64,000 bases of DNA from Magnolia sinica (Eukaryota; Streptophyta; Magnoliopsida; Magnoliales; Magnoliaceae). A model generated the notes under the pieces. That model worked only from the letters and a program-made list of their open reading frames with translations, had not been told where the DNA came from and made no database searches. The stretch covers positions 81,485,959 to 81,549,958 of the forward strand of contig NC_080579.1 of NCBI RefSeq assembly GCF_029962835.1, read 5' to 3'. This document shows positions 46,628-59,658 of the stretch, piece after piece (the stretch's first letter is position 1; each line of letters starts with the position of its first letter). The translations under genes and the position numbers were made by a program.

Positions 46628-48185
46628 CAAAAAAATCTTAAAATATATCACAAGACAACGACCATGCTACACCATGTTTTAAGGACTAGCTTCATATCCA
46701 CAGTACACTTTACAAATGTACACGTCAATCCAGCTGTCCAACTCATAGCCTCACTTGAATGGGACATTCATAATTTTTTTATTAATTTTTTTAAATTCCA
46801 CATTGATTGGACCATAGTTTAAAAAACTCAGAAATAAAATAAAAATAAAAATAGACCCAAGTCATTCAAGTTGACTCGAGTTGACCCAATTTCACCAAAC
46901 CGGAGAAAAACTCAACTTAGCACGAAAAATCTAGAACCTTGTTATCCGGTAAAACATGTTCATATAAAAGAAAATAAGGCTTGACAAAATTAAAAACTAG
47001 AGACACAAAGAAAGAAAATAATAATAATAATAATAATAAGTACATATGAGTTTCAAAAGGCACAATTAAGTTCCCTAGTCAACTTCGTATGATTAGTTAA
47101 GTTTTTATGTTTTTAAACAATGGATCATAAGATCATAACCAACAAATTGTTGGCTTTCAAATCATTACAATTTCAAGAATACTCCATCCAAAATGAGTCT
47201 GAAAGAGGTGGGAGGGCTTTTAGTTAGAATGACTTTTCCGGCCCGGGCAAACGATCTATTCACTAGGATGTGATGGATCTAAAGTTCAAGTAGTCACAGC
47301 TTTATTGTTCCAGTCCCTCCAGTCTTTTCAAAGGGCTGGTTATCCATGTAGTAGTTTTTACTACAAGTGCTCTCCCACTCATTTACCGGTGGTTGACACA
47401 GGGCCACCTATCTATCTTAAACTTAGCAATTTGGGCAGTCCCGATTCGCTTGAATGTGTGCCACAACATAAAAATGGTGGTCAACAAAAGGACCCTAAAA
47501 TAAGAAGCGTGTGTTGTTATTGGCCTTCGATATATTAGTAGGGGGAAGGTAGGAGTCCTACAAAATTTTCATTTTTTTTTTCCGGTGGCTTGTGGTGGAC
47601 CATACGTGCGGGTGACGAAGGGAAGGGCCATCCACCACTGTTCCCCGAAGACATTAGGAAAGAGATGGGATTAGGACTGTCACACTCAATCATGTCCTTA
47701 TTTTAGTTATGGTAGTTTGTCTTCCATCTCAAGTCCCCACGTACCCTTCTCATTCAACACCCGACATCTTATTGTCATTTTGCACCCTAGAGATAAGGTT
47801 CTCATGTGTGGTGTACGTACTTTTGTGTGCCTAAATCTTTTTCTGACCTAAATGCCTTTATTATTATTATTTTTTTTCAAAAAAAAAAATTTGGACCCAC
47901 ATGAATTGCCTATATCTTTTTTCTGACCAAAATGCACTCATTATGTATTTATTTATTTCAATAGGAATTATGGGTACTTGAGGGCACATATGATAGCAGT
48001 GAACTGCATTTTTTATGGGTCAAGCCCATGTTTTAGTAATCCGAACCGTTAGTCTGTTGTGTCACACCCACGATTTTTTATGACCCAAAGTTCTCCTAGA
48101 TATGATAATCCTAACCTATCTTTTTTTTTTTTTTTTTTCTTAAAGGTAAACGGCTATAAGAAGAGAAATATATCAGTGGTCCGCT
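46628..48185. other. no gene seen
   Basis: AT-rich intergenic DNA with a short (AAT)n run near 47020 and homopolymer A/T runs at 47570 and 48120. The frame at 47305-47538 has no recognisable domain. Confidence 0.5.
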
Positions 48186-48190
48186 GAAAA

Positions 48191-49195
48191 TGTTGCCTTT
48201 TTGTGGTTTAAAAAATAATTAAAAAATGAAAATTCAAATTTTTAAAATTTCGAGATTTTCCCGCCAAAATACCTTTTTGAATTTTTAAATTAAAAAGTGC
48301 GGTGTGTGTGCTTTGTCCCACATCGGAAATACAAAGAAAAGTTTTGTGGTTTATATGAGATGTTGAGAAGGGTATTCTTACTTGGAGCTTTTTGAAAGAG
48401 ATGAAACACAGGTTGCGTGTTCCAGTGCGAAGCACTGGAACGCACGCACGCGCGCCCGCTCTCGCACTTCGCACATGCGCATCGTGTCGCAGAGTGGTCG
48501 CTCCCTCGCGACCTTACGCGAACTGGTGCGACCTCGGTGCGATGGGTCTGGTCAGAGCCTTAGGGCGGTGTGGATCTGAAATGTTGGAAATGAGCCTGGG
48601 TTTTATAGGTGACTGAGAATGGTCAGATCTTAAATCCGAAACGTCCAGCCGTTTCTTAAACGGATAGCTACCTTAAAAGCCACAACGGTTCGAAAACGGA
48701 CGGGCCAGGATGATCCAACGGTTAGATGTACAGATTTAATGACCAGAAACGTCTAAGATTAATGGACAACGGCCAGAAACGTTTTTCAAACGTTCTGGAC
48801 CATTGAATACCACACAGCAACGGGTTTAAACCTGAGGCCTATATAAACTGGACCATTCCAGTCCGATTTCATCATCTCAATACACCATCTCCCCATCAAA
48901 TCAGATACAGTCCATAGCTTCAAATTAGAATACTGTTGTCATCTCCATAGTCTAAGTCTGCCAAAATTAATCGACTGCGTTAAAATTGTTCCATAGTGAA
49001 CCTATCGTGATTGCCGCACGCTAGATCCAGATAAGGCTTGTCTTATCCTGGAAGCAATTCGCCTGTAACCCATCAACAGTTGATAAGGGGGCGAATCACG
49101 CTTTAAGGACAGCGTATTTTATACGTGATTCAGCCTAGTGATAAATTTATTTTATTATTTATTTTTCGGTGTATCCAAAAATAGTTTTTCTAACA
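48191..49195 (+). mobile_element. solo LTR of a copia-type element
   Basis: Starts TGTTGCCTTTTTG and ends GTTTTTCTAACA with an exact 5-bp target duplication GAAAA (48186-48190, 49196-49200). It has the same layout as the LTR at 51203-52061: AT-rich start with GAATTTTTAAATT, a CCCACATCGGA phrase (48318), a GC-rich CGCACGCGCGCC block (about 48440-48560), a TATA-like CTATATAAAC (48839-48848) and an AT-rich end. It is therefore a related family. The GC-rich block is part of the LTR, not a gene promoter island. Confidence 0.9.
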
Positions 49196-49200
49196 GAAAA

Positions 49201-51197
49201 TATCATAACTACACTTGATGGAATCTTTCAATTTATGAGATTTTTAGAAAATCGTCCATCGCCTGTGGGATTCAGTGGACAAATGGTCTTGGTCATTACC
49301 AAACATGGGCCCCAGTTGTTATAAATATACAATTTACGTACACTGTGTAGAGATGCAGGGCTGCGTATTAAGGAATTCCTCATTAAAAGCTGGCGGGGAG
49401 TCATACAGCATGCAGGCATGCAACCTACAGAGTTCAAAATATCGCAATGAGCAAATGCTAGAAGCCATCTAGTTTTGTCCCAATTTGGACCACTAATGCC
49501 TACTTTCAGCCGTCCATTTGGTAGCCACAAGTTGAATGGTTCATATTGCTTGAATTTTGAGTTCTGGAACAGCCATGTCCATGGTCAAGTGATACAGACC
49601 ATTGGCCTGCTTGCCCTCAATGTGGATTGACTAAGCCAATGGTCCCCTTGATGAGACAATCATAAACTTTGATTTTGTGACAATGGTCTGCAATTAAGGG
49701 CCTTTATGTTTTGCCCAATTACATGGTAATTATGTTATGTGAATAAGCCATTGATAATATTTATTTAAGTAAATATTACGGCATATAATTTAAAAGTCAA
49801 AGATAAACCAAAAAAAAAAAAAAATTATAATTATTTAATTTTATATTATATAATTATCATTTTTACAATTTCACTACTTGCATAAAAACAAACCGTTTAA
49901 GCGGTGCTTACGTTTATGGGCAGTTAATTTGTAATCACTACCCATATTATTTTTTTTTACTTTTATTACTGTAACTAGTAAAACAAGTAAGTCCCAACCG
50001 TAAATAATGTAAGATTCTTATTAGGTGAGATACATATGATCATCGGTTTAAATCTGACCGTTGGATTATTCAGGCCGAGCTATTCAGTGGGTCTGATCAC
50101 TATAGTTGTGATCATTAGCTATATTTTTTTACTGTAATATAACTAGCTATAAATAAGTCCTAAAATATGAGGCTAGGATCTTCCAATTGGAGAGAATTTT
50201 TTCTGGCATTATCCAAACGGGGTGATGCCCATCAGAGCAACGGTCTGGATCATTAAACCGTGGTCCCTACTCTTCCTAACCGAAAACCAAAGTATACAGT
50301 GGATATATCTGCGGGTCGAGGACACTACAAATCATCTTCAGACAAACGGTGTGCCCAAAGAGGCGTGCTGGGCTCGCATAATGTGCACCTTTACACGTGT
50401 CACACGTGCCAACGTAGGAAGGGTGTGGTAGTCTAGTCCATGAAGGCAGGAAGGACGGTGCAGATGACTTGGAAATAAAATCTATAAGCCCAGTCCAATC
50501 ATGTCCAGACTGGTACATTGTATGCAGCCCGTTGATAAGTTCGTCCAAAATCTCCCCTATTTTCCGTACAAGCATGGCACGTGCGTCCATTGGACGTCAT
50601 CTATGTGTTGTACGGCTTAGATGTTGCATACACATGACTAATACGTGTGGGCCAGCAACAGCAGCACTAACGACGACAGCAGCAGCAGCTGCTGCAGTAA
50701 CGACGGCATCAGTTGTAATTGCAACAGCGACGTCACAAGCAGTGACCTGTGATGGTAGCCAAGGTTTTTAAACGGCGTTATGATTTTGATAAATGATCGA
50801 GAACGGTGATTTTTTTCCCGCCTACATGTCACACGTGTAAAATATCCAACCCATGAAAATGGTGGGCCACACCATGATGGTTACCGATTTGAAAAAATCA
50901 GGCCAATCCACTCAACGATGGCGGCACAAATTAACGGTGGACAGTCAATGAGTCGATTGGCTTGGTTTTCATATCAGATGATAACTGTGGTGCGGCTCAC
51001 CTTTTGAACGTTTGATATCATTCACATGTGACATATGCACGGCCACCATATTTTTAAAGAATTATTTTATTCGGTTTAAAAATTGGCTACAAAAATGGAG
51101 ACTGATCACCACTTACAAGGGATCACCTAAAACCGGTTATACTCTTCACTAACCAACGTAACTTTTACTGGCGAAAATAATTTTCATAGGTAAAGAT
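49201..51197. other. no gene seen; right edge begins the ACCTACGAAA-type array
   Basis: Intergenic sequence with a short CAG/CAACGACG-rich patch near 50655-50720. The final 60 bp (ACTTTTACTGGCGAAAATAATTTTCATAGGTAAAG) are a diverged unit of the palindromic array at 57455-58520, separated from it by the copia insertion. Confidence 0.5.
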
Positions 51198-51202
51198 ATT
51201 TT

Positions 51203-52061
51203 TGTTATATTTTGTTTTAAAATAGTATTAAAATTTGAATTTTTAAATTTTTCGTAATTTCCCTCCATTTTTGAAAAGTTGTAGTACTTTTGAGTTATGG
51301 GTTTTATTCCACATCGGATTTGACATAGTAAACTATCTTGTATATAAGATAGTCTTTTTGCCTAGGGCTTGAGCCCCTTTCAGGGGGCATGTGAATTTGG
51401 TCCTATGGGGGGGCTATACCAATAGCTCTAATCTATGCCATTGACCACACACGCGCGCCGAGCCGAGTCTGAGTCCGTGTGTGTGCGCGACGAGACAGGC
51501 GTGGGCGCGGGTGCGGTGTGTGTATGGGTACTCGCAGGACTGTATGTGCGGGAGTGTACTCGCGCTTTTTCGTTTTAAACCAGAAAGATGCGTCCCTTCC
51601 GGTTGGTCGCCCCTGTTGGGTTTAAACCCAATGGACCTAACCTTTTGTAAAGGGTGCTTATGCACCACTTCGGAGTCTATATAAAGACTACCGATTCCAG
51701 TTTTAAATACGAAATTATTATCTCTCTTATAAAACTCTCTCTGATACAATTTTAAGAATTTTACTGAGTTCATCGCTGAGTCAACTCAGCACTTTCGGAT
51801 TAAACTGCAAGTGGTTCCAGCCCGTGTACAGTGAGTTCACCGCTGGGACCGGGTCATAGTCGTTGTATCCTGGAGGTCGATTGCTCTGGAAACCTGTTGT
51901 ACTTGGGACGCTGTCCAAGGGGAGCAAATTCGATTTCAAGCCGAGTGACTCAGTCACGCCTCGACTCAATTCAATAAGTTCTTCTTTCTCAAAATTTATT
52001 TTCCTTTATTTTTTGTTCTCAATTTTTAATAGTCTATTTAATTCAACCAAATATTCCAACA
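51203..52061 (+). repeat. C2 5' LTR
   Basis: An 859-bp LTR. It contains CCACATCGGA at 51311, a GC-rich CGCGCGCC/GTGTGTGCG block at about 51445-51535 and a TATA-like CTATATAAAG. No TGGTATCAGAGC-type primer site follows; the first internal bases are ATCTTGAAATCG, so the primer tRNA is not identified. Confidence 0.92.
51677..51686 (+). promoter_or_regulatory. TATA-like box of C2 5' LTR
   Basis: CTATATAAAG, about 90 bp downstream of the GC-rich block. The corresponding bases (about 20 bp including this box) are deleted in the 3' LTR near 57085. Confidence 0.6.
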
Positions 52062-52094
52062 ATCTTGAAATCGAATTGTTGAATTACATAGACT

Positions 52095-53120
52095 ATGGCT
52101 ACAGTAACAGTAAATGCTTCTACTGAGTTAACCAAAATCGAACCGTTCGCTGGACAATGCTTTAAACGGTGGAAACAGAAACTGATGTTCGCTCTGACCA
52201 CCCTGAAAGTTTCATACATTTTATCTGAATCATTTACTATAGATCCAGCAAATCATACTGAAGTAACAGATGAAAATAATTGTAAAAATTATATTCTAAA
52301 CTCTTTATCCAACGAACTATATGATGTGTATGCTTCTTACGTGTCTGCTAAAGACATATGGACTGCTTTGGAAAAGAAATACATATTAGAAGATGCAGGC
52401 ACTAAGAAACATGTAATTGCTAATTTTCTTCATTATGAAATGACAGATGACAAACCTGTCACAAATCAAATTCACGATTTTCAAAGTCTAGTTCATGAAC
52501 TATCGACAGAAGGAATTAAGTTGGATGAAGTGTTTCTGTCAGGAGCACTAATAGAAAAGTTACCGCTCTCCTGGAAAGAATATAAGAATAGAATGAAACA
52601 TAAAAAGAATGGTGTTTCTTTGGAAACCACTATCGTACATATACGAATAGAGGAGACTAATAAAATCAGGGACCAAAAAGAAAATAAAAATGAGATAGAT
52701 TCAAAGGCGAATCTTGTGGAATTAAGTCGGGCAAATAATAAGAAAAAGAGCAACTGTCATAACTGTGGCAAACCTGGACATTATGCAAATGAATGCAGGC
52801 TCAAAAAGAAGAATTCAAACAATCAATTCAAGAAAAAGGAAAACTGCTACAACTGTGGAAAGCCTAGGCATCATGTCAAAACCTGCAAGCTTAAGAAAAA
52901 CAAAGATAAGCCGCAGGCTAATCTTACAGAAACAGGCAATGAGTCTGACATGATAGTAGCTGTGGTATCAGAAGTCTTCCTTGTAAACAACTTGGAGTGG
53001 GTACTAGACACTGGTGCAACTAGACACGTGTGCAAGGATCGTAGATGTTTACCTCCTACCAAGTATCAGGAGATGATGAACAGGTGTTCATGGGTAATGC
53101 TAGAACGTCTCCAGTTGTAG
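52095..53120 (+). CDS. C2 gag with start of protease
   Basis: A 341-codon frame from ATG 52095 (MATVTVNASTELTKIEPFAG). The gag core (WTALEKKYILEDAGTKKHV, KLPLSWKEYKNRMKHKKNG) is followed by a Lys-rich stretch and two CCHC knuckles, CHNCGKPGHYANEC (canonical) and CYNCGKPRHHVKTC (Gly to Arg before His). It ends with the protease motif LDTGATRHVCKDR. A frameshift just after this (about 53050-53070) moves the rest of protease to the frame beginning at 53045. Gag would form the particle and bind the element RNA. Confidence 0.87.
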   Translation: MATVTVNASTELTKIEPFAGQCFKRWKQKLMFALTTLKVSYILSESFTIDPANHTEVTDENNCKNYILNSLSNELYDVYASYVSAKDIWTALEKKYILEDAGTKKHVIANFLHYEMTDDKPVTNQIHDFQSLVHELSTEGIKLDEVFLSGALIEKLPLSWKEYKNRMKHKKNGVSLETTIVHIRIEETNKIRDQKENKNEIDSKANLVELSRANNKKKSNCHNCGKPGHYANECRLKKKNSNNQFKKKENCYNCGKPRHHVKTCKLKKNKDKPQANLTETGNESDMIVAVVSEVFLVNNLEWVLDTGATRHVCKDRRCLPPTKYQEMMNRCSWVMLERLQL

Positions 53121-56019
53121 GGAAAGGAAAAGTACTTTTGAAACTCACTTCTGGAAAGACTCTGATGATGAATGATGTTCTACATGTGCCCAACATTAGA
53201 AGAAACTTGGTTTCTGGTTCACTCCTCAATAAGGTGGGTGTTAAGTTAGTATTTGATTCAGATAAGCTTGTAATGACTAAGAATGAAACCTTTGTTGGTA
53301 AGGGGTACTGTAGCGATAGTTTATTTATTATAAATGTATCCAATGATAATAATAAGAAGACATTCAGTTCTGTTTATATTGTTGAACCTTTTTACCTATG
53401 GCATAGTAGATTAGGTCATGTGAATATAACATCTTTGAAGAAAATGAAAAGATTAGGTTTATTACCTAATATATCTAATGAAGAATTTGACAAATGTGAA
53501 ACATATGTCGAATCAAAATTCATTAGAAAACCTTTTAAACAAATATAAAGATCATCTGTTCTATTAGAGTTAATACACAATGACTTAGGTGATTTTAGAA
53601 ATCACATGTCTAGAGGTGGAAAAAGATATTATATAACTTTTGTAGATGATTACTCTAGGTTCACTAGAGTCTATCTGTTAAGGAACAAAGATGAAGCTTT
53701 AGATGCTTTTTCTAAATACAAAATTGAAGTTGAAAATCAGTTAAATATAAAAATTAAAAGACTTAGAACAGATAGAGGAGGTGAATATGAATCTTCTCAA
53801 TTTAGAGAATTATGTGAAAAGAATGAAATAGTTCACGAAACTACAGCTCCTTATACACCAGAACAGAATGGAATAGCAGAACGTAAGAATAGAACTCTAA
53901 AAGAGATGATGAATGCTATGTTAAATAGTTCAGGCTTACCCTCAAATATGTGGGGAGAAGCAATTCTATCTACTTGTTATATTCTAAATAGGATTCTTTC
54001 TAAATCTTTTGAACAAACACCATATGAACTTTGGAAGAATCATGTTCCTAGTTACAAATATATTAAAGTGTAGGGTGTCTTGCTAAAGTAGGATTACCTG
54101 AAACTAAGAAAAGAAAGTTAGGTCCTAAAACGACCGACTGTGTATTTATAGGTTACGCACAAAACAGTGCGGCCTACAGGTTTCTAGTTTTAAAAACTAA
54201 GGATAATATTGTATATCCTAATACAATTATAGAAGCTAGGGATGCAGAGTTCTTTGAGAACGTATTCCCTATGAAATCTAAATCTAGGAATAGAGGAAGT
54301 CAATGAATCAGATATTGCGTCTACTAGTAAAAATGCATACGAGAAAGTAGTAAAAGAGATACAACCAAGAAAAAGTACTAGGGTTAGAAGAGAAACTAAT
54401 TTAGGAGATGGTTTTTTCACTTTCTTAGTAGAAGATGATCCTATAACCTATATAGAAGCAATTCACTCTCCAGATGCAACCTTTTGGAAGGAAGCAATAA
54501 ATGATGAGTTAGAATCTATTATATCTAATAACACTTGCGAAATTGTAGACCTACCACCTGGAAATAAACCAATAGGTTGTAAATGAGTGTTTAAAAAGAA
54601 ACTAAAACCAGATTGGACTATTGATAGGTTTAAGGCTAAGTTGGTAGCGAAAGACTTTAAACAAAAATAAAGAATATATTACTTTGATACATACTCTCCT
54701 GTAACTAGAATTACAACTATCAGGGTCTTAATAGCGATAGCCTTCATATATAAACTGGTGGTACACCAGATGGACGTTAAGACAGCTTTCCTAAATGGAG
54801 ACTTAGAAGAAGAAATATATATGGAACAACCTGAGGGTTATAAGATATCAGGAAAAGAAAATAAAGTATGTAGACTAATTAAATCATTACATGGTTTAAA
54901 ACAGGCTCCTAAACAATGGCATGAAAAATTTGATGGTGTTTTAAAATCAAATGGTTATCATATAAATAATGTAGATATATGTGTATATAGTAAAATTTCT
55001 GGAAATGAATATGTTATTATATGTCTTTATGTTGATGACATGCTTATTTTTGGAACTAATATTAAATTAGTTAATACAACTAAGAAATTCTTGTCATCTA
55101 AGTTTGATATGAAAGACTTAGGAGAGGCTAGTGTAATCTTAGATATTGAAGTAACTAGGAAAAATGATGTTATTATATTATCTCAATCTCATTACATTGA
55201 GAAGATATTGAGAAAGTTTAACCATTTTAACTGTTTACCTGTCAGTACTCCTTATGATTATAGTGTGACTCTCATGAAGAATATAGAAAATAGTGTGTCT
55301 CAATTGGAAGAATAATTGGTAGCCTTATGTATCTAACAACTGCACTAGACCAGACATAACTTTTGCAGTAGAAAGGCTAAGTAGATATACACATAACCCT
55401 GGAAAAGAGCATTAGAATGCTTTGTCTAGGATTTTGAGATACCTAAAAGGCAGTACAGCCTATGGTTTACATTATAATGATTTTCCTGCTGTATTAGAAG
55501 GATACAGTGATGTTAATTGGATTAGTGATTCAGATGAGACAAAATCCACGAGTGGATATGTCTTCACTTTAAGTGGAGGAGCAGTCTCTTGGAAGTCTAC
55601 TAAGCAAACATGTATCGCTCAGTCTACTATGGAATCCGAGTTTATTGCCTTAGAAAAGGCTGGAACAGAAGCCGAGTGGCTTAGAAATCTCTTAGCTGAT
55701 ATACCATTAATTGTAGTCAAAGCCTGTATTGGCCATATCTATTCATTGTGCTTGTCAAGCAGCTATAGCGAAAGCAAAGAGTAAAATATATAATGGAAAG
55801 AGTAGGCATATTAGACTCAGACACAACATAGTGAAACATATGTTGCGTGATGGAGTCATATCTATTGACTTTGTGAGGTCAGAAAAGAATCTAGCAGATC
55901 CTCTGACTAAAGGACTATCTAAAAGGTTTGTCAATGATACATCGAAGGGAATGGGGCTGAGCCAAATATATGAGCTGCCGGTGTCGGCAACCCAACCTAT
56001 ACAAGTGGAGATCCCATGA
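53045..56019 (+). pseudogene. C2 pol: protease, integrase, RT, RNase H
   Basis: After the frameshift: GAG-pre-integrase block (LYLWHSRLGHVN), integrase core with FVDDYSRF, RLRTDRGGEYESSQF and NGIAERKNRTLKEMM. RT with MDVKTAFLNGDLEEEIYMEQ (54767), HGLKQAPKQWHEKF and the catalytic LYVDDM. RNase H with [37 protein letters not shown] and ADPLTKGL. Breaks: TAA near 53546, TAG near 54072, a frameshift near 54290, TGA near 54584, TAA near 54668, a stop and shift near 55313, and a frameshift near 55720. Domain order fixes the copia superfamily. Inactive. Confidence 0.92.
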
Positions 56020-56520
56020 GATAGGTTCAATGGGTAAACAACAAGACACGAGGTAGACGATTGCACTGAGTTATATGAGCCCCTTCTATGGTGTACAGTG
56101 CGAGCAGCAACGCAGAAGGATGAGTTGTTAGAACTCTTAATGAATCCATAGTCATATATTTGGTGGTGTATACAGTTACTGCATACACTTGATGGAATTC
56201 ACCTATATGGGTGTGGAGGTGGAGGCCGCTTCCTATGAGAATCTAGGCGAATTCTCTAGAGCACTCATGAAATTCAGGTAATGGTGTATGGTCAAAACGC
56301 ACCGAACCGCAGAATCACTTGCAGAGGAAGAGTTGTGTGAGTGGCATGTACTTGCGATCTACATTAAAAGGATTCAGGTTCAAGACTATGGTGTCACCTG
56401 ATTCCTGTAGACTTGTCTTGCTTACTCTAATGTCGGTTCAAGTCTATGGTGACACCGGCACCATTGCACAACTATTACGCTTTAATCCGAAAGGGTTTTA
56501 TTTTAAAACATGTGGGAGAT

Positions 56521-57454
56521 TGTTATATTTTGTTTTAAAATAGTATTAAAATTTGAATTTTTAAATTTTCGGTAATTTTCCTCCATTTTTGAAAAGTTGT
56601 AATACTTTTGAGTTGTAGGTTTTATCCCACATCGAATTTGACATAGTAAACTATCTTGTATATAAGATAGTCTTTTTGCCTAGGGCTTGAGCTCCTTTCA
56701 GGGGGCATGTGAATTTGGTTCTGTGGGGGGGCTATACCAATAGCTCTGATCTATGCCATTGACCACACACGCGCGCGCGCCTAGCCGAGCCGAGCCGAGT
56801 CCGAGTCCAAGTCCGTGTCCGTGTGCGTGCGCGTGCTCGTGCGCGACTCGACGGGACGGGCTGGGCTGGGCTGGGCGTGGGCGCGGGTGCGGGTGCGGTG
56901 TGTGTGTACTTGCGTGAGTGTGTGTATGGGTACTCGCAGGACTGTATGTGCGGGAGTGTACTTGCACTTGTGCTTTTTCGTTTTAAACCAGAAAGATGCG
57001 TCCCTTCCGGTTGGTCGCTCCTGTTGGGTTTAAACCCAACGGACCTAACCTTTTGTAAAGGGTGCTTATGCACCACTTCGGAGTCGATTCCAGTTTTAAA
57101 TACGAAATTATTATTTCTCTTATAAAACTCTCTCTGATACAATTTTAAGAATTTTACTGAGTTCATCGCTGAGTCAACTCAGCACTTTCAGATTAAACTG
57201 CAAGTGGTTCCAACCCGTGTACAGTGAGTACACCGCTGGGACCGGGTCATAGTCGTTGTATCCTAGAGGTCGATTGCTCTGGAAACCTGTTGCACTTGGG
57301 ACGCTGTCCAAGGGGAGCAAATTCGATTTCAAGCCGAGTGACTCAGTCACGCCTCGACTCAATTCAATAAGTTCTTCTTTCTCAAAATTTATTTTTCTTT
57401 TTTTTTAGTTCTCGATTTTTAATAGTCTATTTAATTCAACCAAATATTCCAACA
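56521..57454 (+). repeat. C2 3' LTR
   Basis: A 934-bp LTR, 75 bp longer than its partner. The extra length lies in an expanded GC-rich minisatellite (about 56768-56920, GAGCCGAGCC, GTCCGTGTGCGTGC and GGGCTGGGCTGGGC units). A deletion of about 20 bp near 57085 removes the TATA-like box present in the 5' LTR. Confidence 0.92.
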
Positions 57455-58520
57455 ACTTTTACCATCATTCATATAATTTTAACTTAAAGTCATCTTTTAC
57501 CTACGAAAATTTTTGTACGCGAAGGGTGTTGTCAATTTTCCCACCGGCCATCTTTGCTTGAATTGCTCATCTTTACGAAAATTTTTGTAGGTGAAGGGTG
57601 TTGTCAATTTTCCCACCGGCCATCTTTGATTGAGTTAAGGTCATCTTTAAATCATATTTACCTACGAAAATTTTCATAGGTAATAACTAAAAGTCATCTT
57701 TTACCTACGAAAATTTTTGTAGGTGAAGGGTGTTGTCAATTTTCAAGATGATTGAGTTAAGCTGAAGATGAAGGCAAAAAATAGCCATCTTTACCTACGG
57801 AAATTTTCGTAGGTAAAGGATGTTTTTAAAGAGAAAAATTTCGTAGGTAAAGGGTATTTTGAATTCAAAGAATCAAAAAGTTTACTCTTGCGTAAGGAAC
57901 TAAGTAAAAGTCATTTTTACCTACGAAACTATTCGTAGCTAAAGGGTGTTTTCAATTTTTAAACAAACTTAAAATCAAAAAGTTTGCTTTTACCTATCAA
58001 AGGTTTTGTAGGTAAAAAACGTGTATGAGACTTTTACCTATGAAACATTTCGTAGGTAAAAATATAATTTTTCATTTCAACTTTTACCTATGACTATTTT
58101 CGTAGATAAAAAAAGTGTATGGGACTGTTACCTACGAAATAGTTCACAGGTAAAAATATAATACTTAACTATAAACATAATTGAGACTTTTACCTACGAA
58201 AAGTTTCGTAGGCAAAAAACGTGTATTAGTTGTTTACCTACGAAATGGTTCGTAGGTAACAATATAATATTTTCTTTTACCTCTAAAACGTTTTGTAGGT
58301 AAAAAACGTGTATGAGACTTTTACCTATGAAAGATTTCGTAGGTAAAAGCTCATATGAGACTTTTAGCTACGACTATTTTCGTAGCTAAAAAAATGTATA
58401 TGAATTCTTTCATAGATAAAAATATAATATTTAACTTCAATGAGACTTTTACCTACAAAATATTTCGTAGGTAAAAAACATGGTTGAAATGTTTCCCTAC
58501 AAAATATTTAGTAGGTAACT
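57455..58520. repeat. palindromic ACCTACGAAA/TTTCGTAGGT array, CACTA-like
   Basis: About fifteen inverted units of the form TTTTACCTACGAAA followed after 4-20 bp by TTTCGTAGGTAAA, each able to form a hairpin, spaced by short AT-rich DNA. Arrays like this with a CACTACAAGAAA terminus are the subterminal regions of plant CACTA (En/Spm) transposons. Here the nearest similar terminus is TACTACAAGAAATTT at about 58618. No complete element could be bounded. Confidence 0.62.
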
Positions 58521-59301
58521 TGTTACAATATAGTTCATCATATTCTTTCTGATATACACCTGTGATATAATATATTTCATCATATTCACATTCACATCCA
58601 TCTAAACCCAAACATATATACTACAAGAAATTTCTCAATAACTTATCGTCATGCTTGAGCAATCAATACAGGAATGTACAAGTAAAATCATAAAACCAAA
58701 GATACTCAACAACTTATAACTTCTATTCAGAAAATAAAGTTTACTAACTTGGAACACAAAACAAATTGAATCAAGCAACAAGCACAAACACAAGTAAATA
58801 TGACTAACCATCCAAGTCATCCAGCATGCACCTATACTACCCATGAGTATGTGTATCAAAGCCAAGACAGGTGGAAGTGCATAGACCAGCATCCAAAACA
58901 TTGCAATGTTGTGTACTTTATTATGCGTTGTGGACCCGACTTTTTTTTTTCATCTGATGCCCATTCATCAAAGAAACAATGGATGATATTAAAAAATCTC
59001 AATCAATTGTTTCAACTTTCAACAAACATCAGTGTTTTCTAAACATAAATGAAGCTAAACAAGCAGAAAGAAACTTTGCAAGCTTGGTGCATGACTAACT
59101 TATGGATTCCGATGACTGGGTCTTGCATGTGTTCCTCGTGATTTATCCAATTTGGCAACATACACAAGACTCTCAAGTGGCAAACTCAGAAATTCTGCAT
59201 TGCCAGCTGTAATAGGTCATGAGAATCAAGGCCCAATAAGTAGGGGACTTTGCTAGCTTGGTGCATGACCTGTGCAGTGCAGATGCTGCCCCATAGAATT
59301 C
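58521..59301. repeat. duplicated segment, copy 1
   Basis: About 780 bp nearly identical to 60806-61593, starting ATATAGTTCATCATATTCTT and ending at GCCCCATAGAA. Both copies follow a palindromic array, so array and segment were duplicated together. Copy 1 carries a TAG where copy 2 has CAG in a possible exon frame (about 58845). Confidence 0.85.
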
Positions 59302-59606
59302 TTTTTTTCACCTTTGCTTTATCCTAGAGGTAAAAATGAATGGACAGCCTGGTTTGGCGATTGCACATTCCACACATCAATTAAAAGCTCTTGGGATATT
59401 GCTAACACTAACATTTCCCAATTGTAAATGGCTTATGAAAAGTATAAAAGTTACAATTTAAGGGATGTTATATCTCAAACATAACTGTAAATAGAACTAT
59501 ATGATTGCTTGAGAAATGAAAATTGCATTCGTAAATACATATTCAAGTTGAAGATGGTGGGACCTCCACCCAACATGGGGAAAAAACGATATATTGCTAG
59601 GCCAAC

Positions 59607-59658
<52 letters not shown>

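Larger units (their letters stand above)
51203..57454 (+). mobile_element. nearly complete Ty1/copia element C2
   Basis: LTRs at 51203-52061 and 56521-57454, both TGTTATATTTTG...TATTCCAACA. Flanks ATTTT and ACTTT agree at four of five bases. The internal order gag, protease, integrase, RT, RNase H on one strand defines copia. The polypurine tract GTGGGAGAT precedes the 3' LTR. A gag frame of 341 codons is still open, but pol has several stops and frameshifts. It has split the palindromic array whose parts lie at about 51139-51202 and 57455-58520. By eye the first 125 aligned LTR bases show about eight differences, so the insertion is not recent. Confidence 0.94.

Noticed and set aside
50655..50720. 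CAG/ACG-rich patch as a coding polyglutamine or polyalanine tract
   Set aside because: No supporting exon context or recognisable domain on either side.
56698..57166. Frames of about 90-144 codons on both strands at 56698-57166
   Set aside because: They run through the GC-rich minisatellite of the C2 3' LTR.
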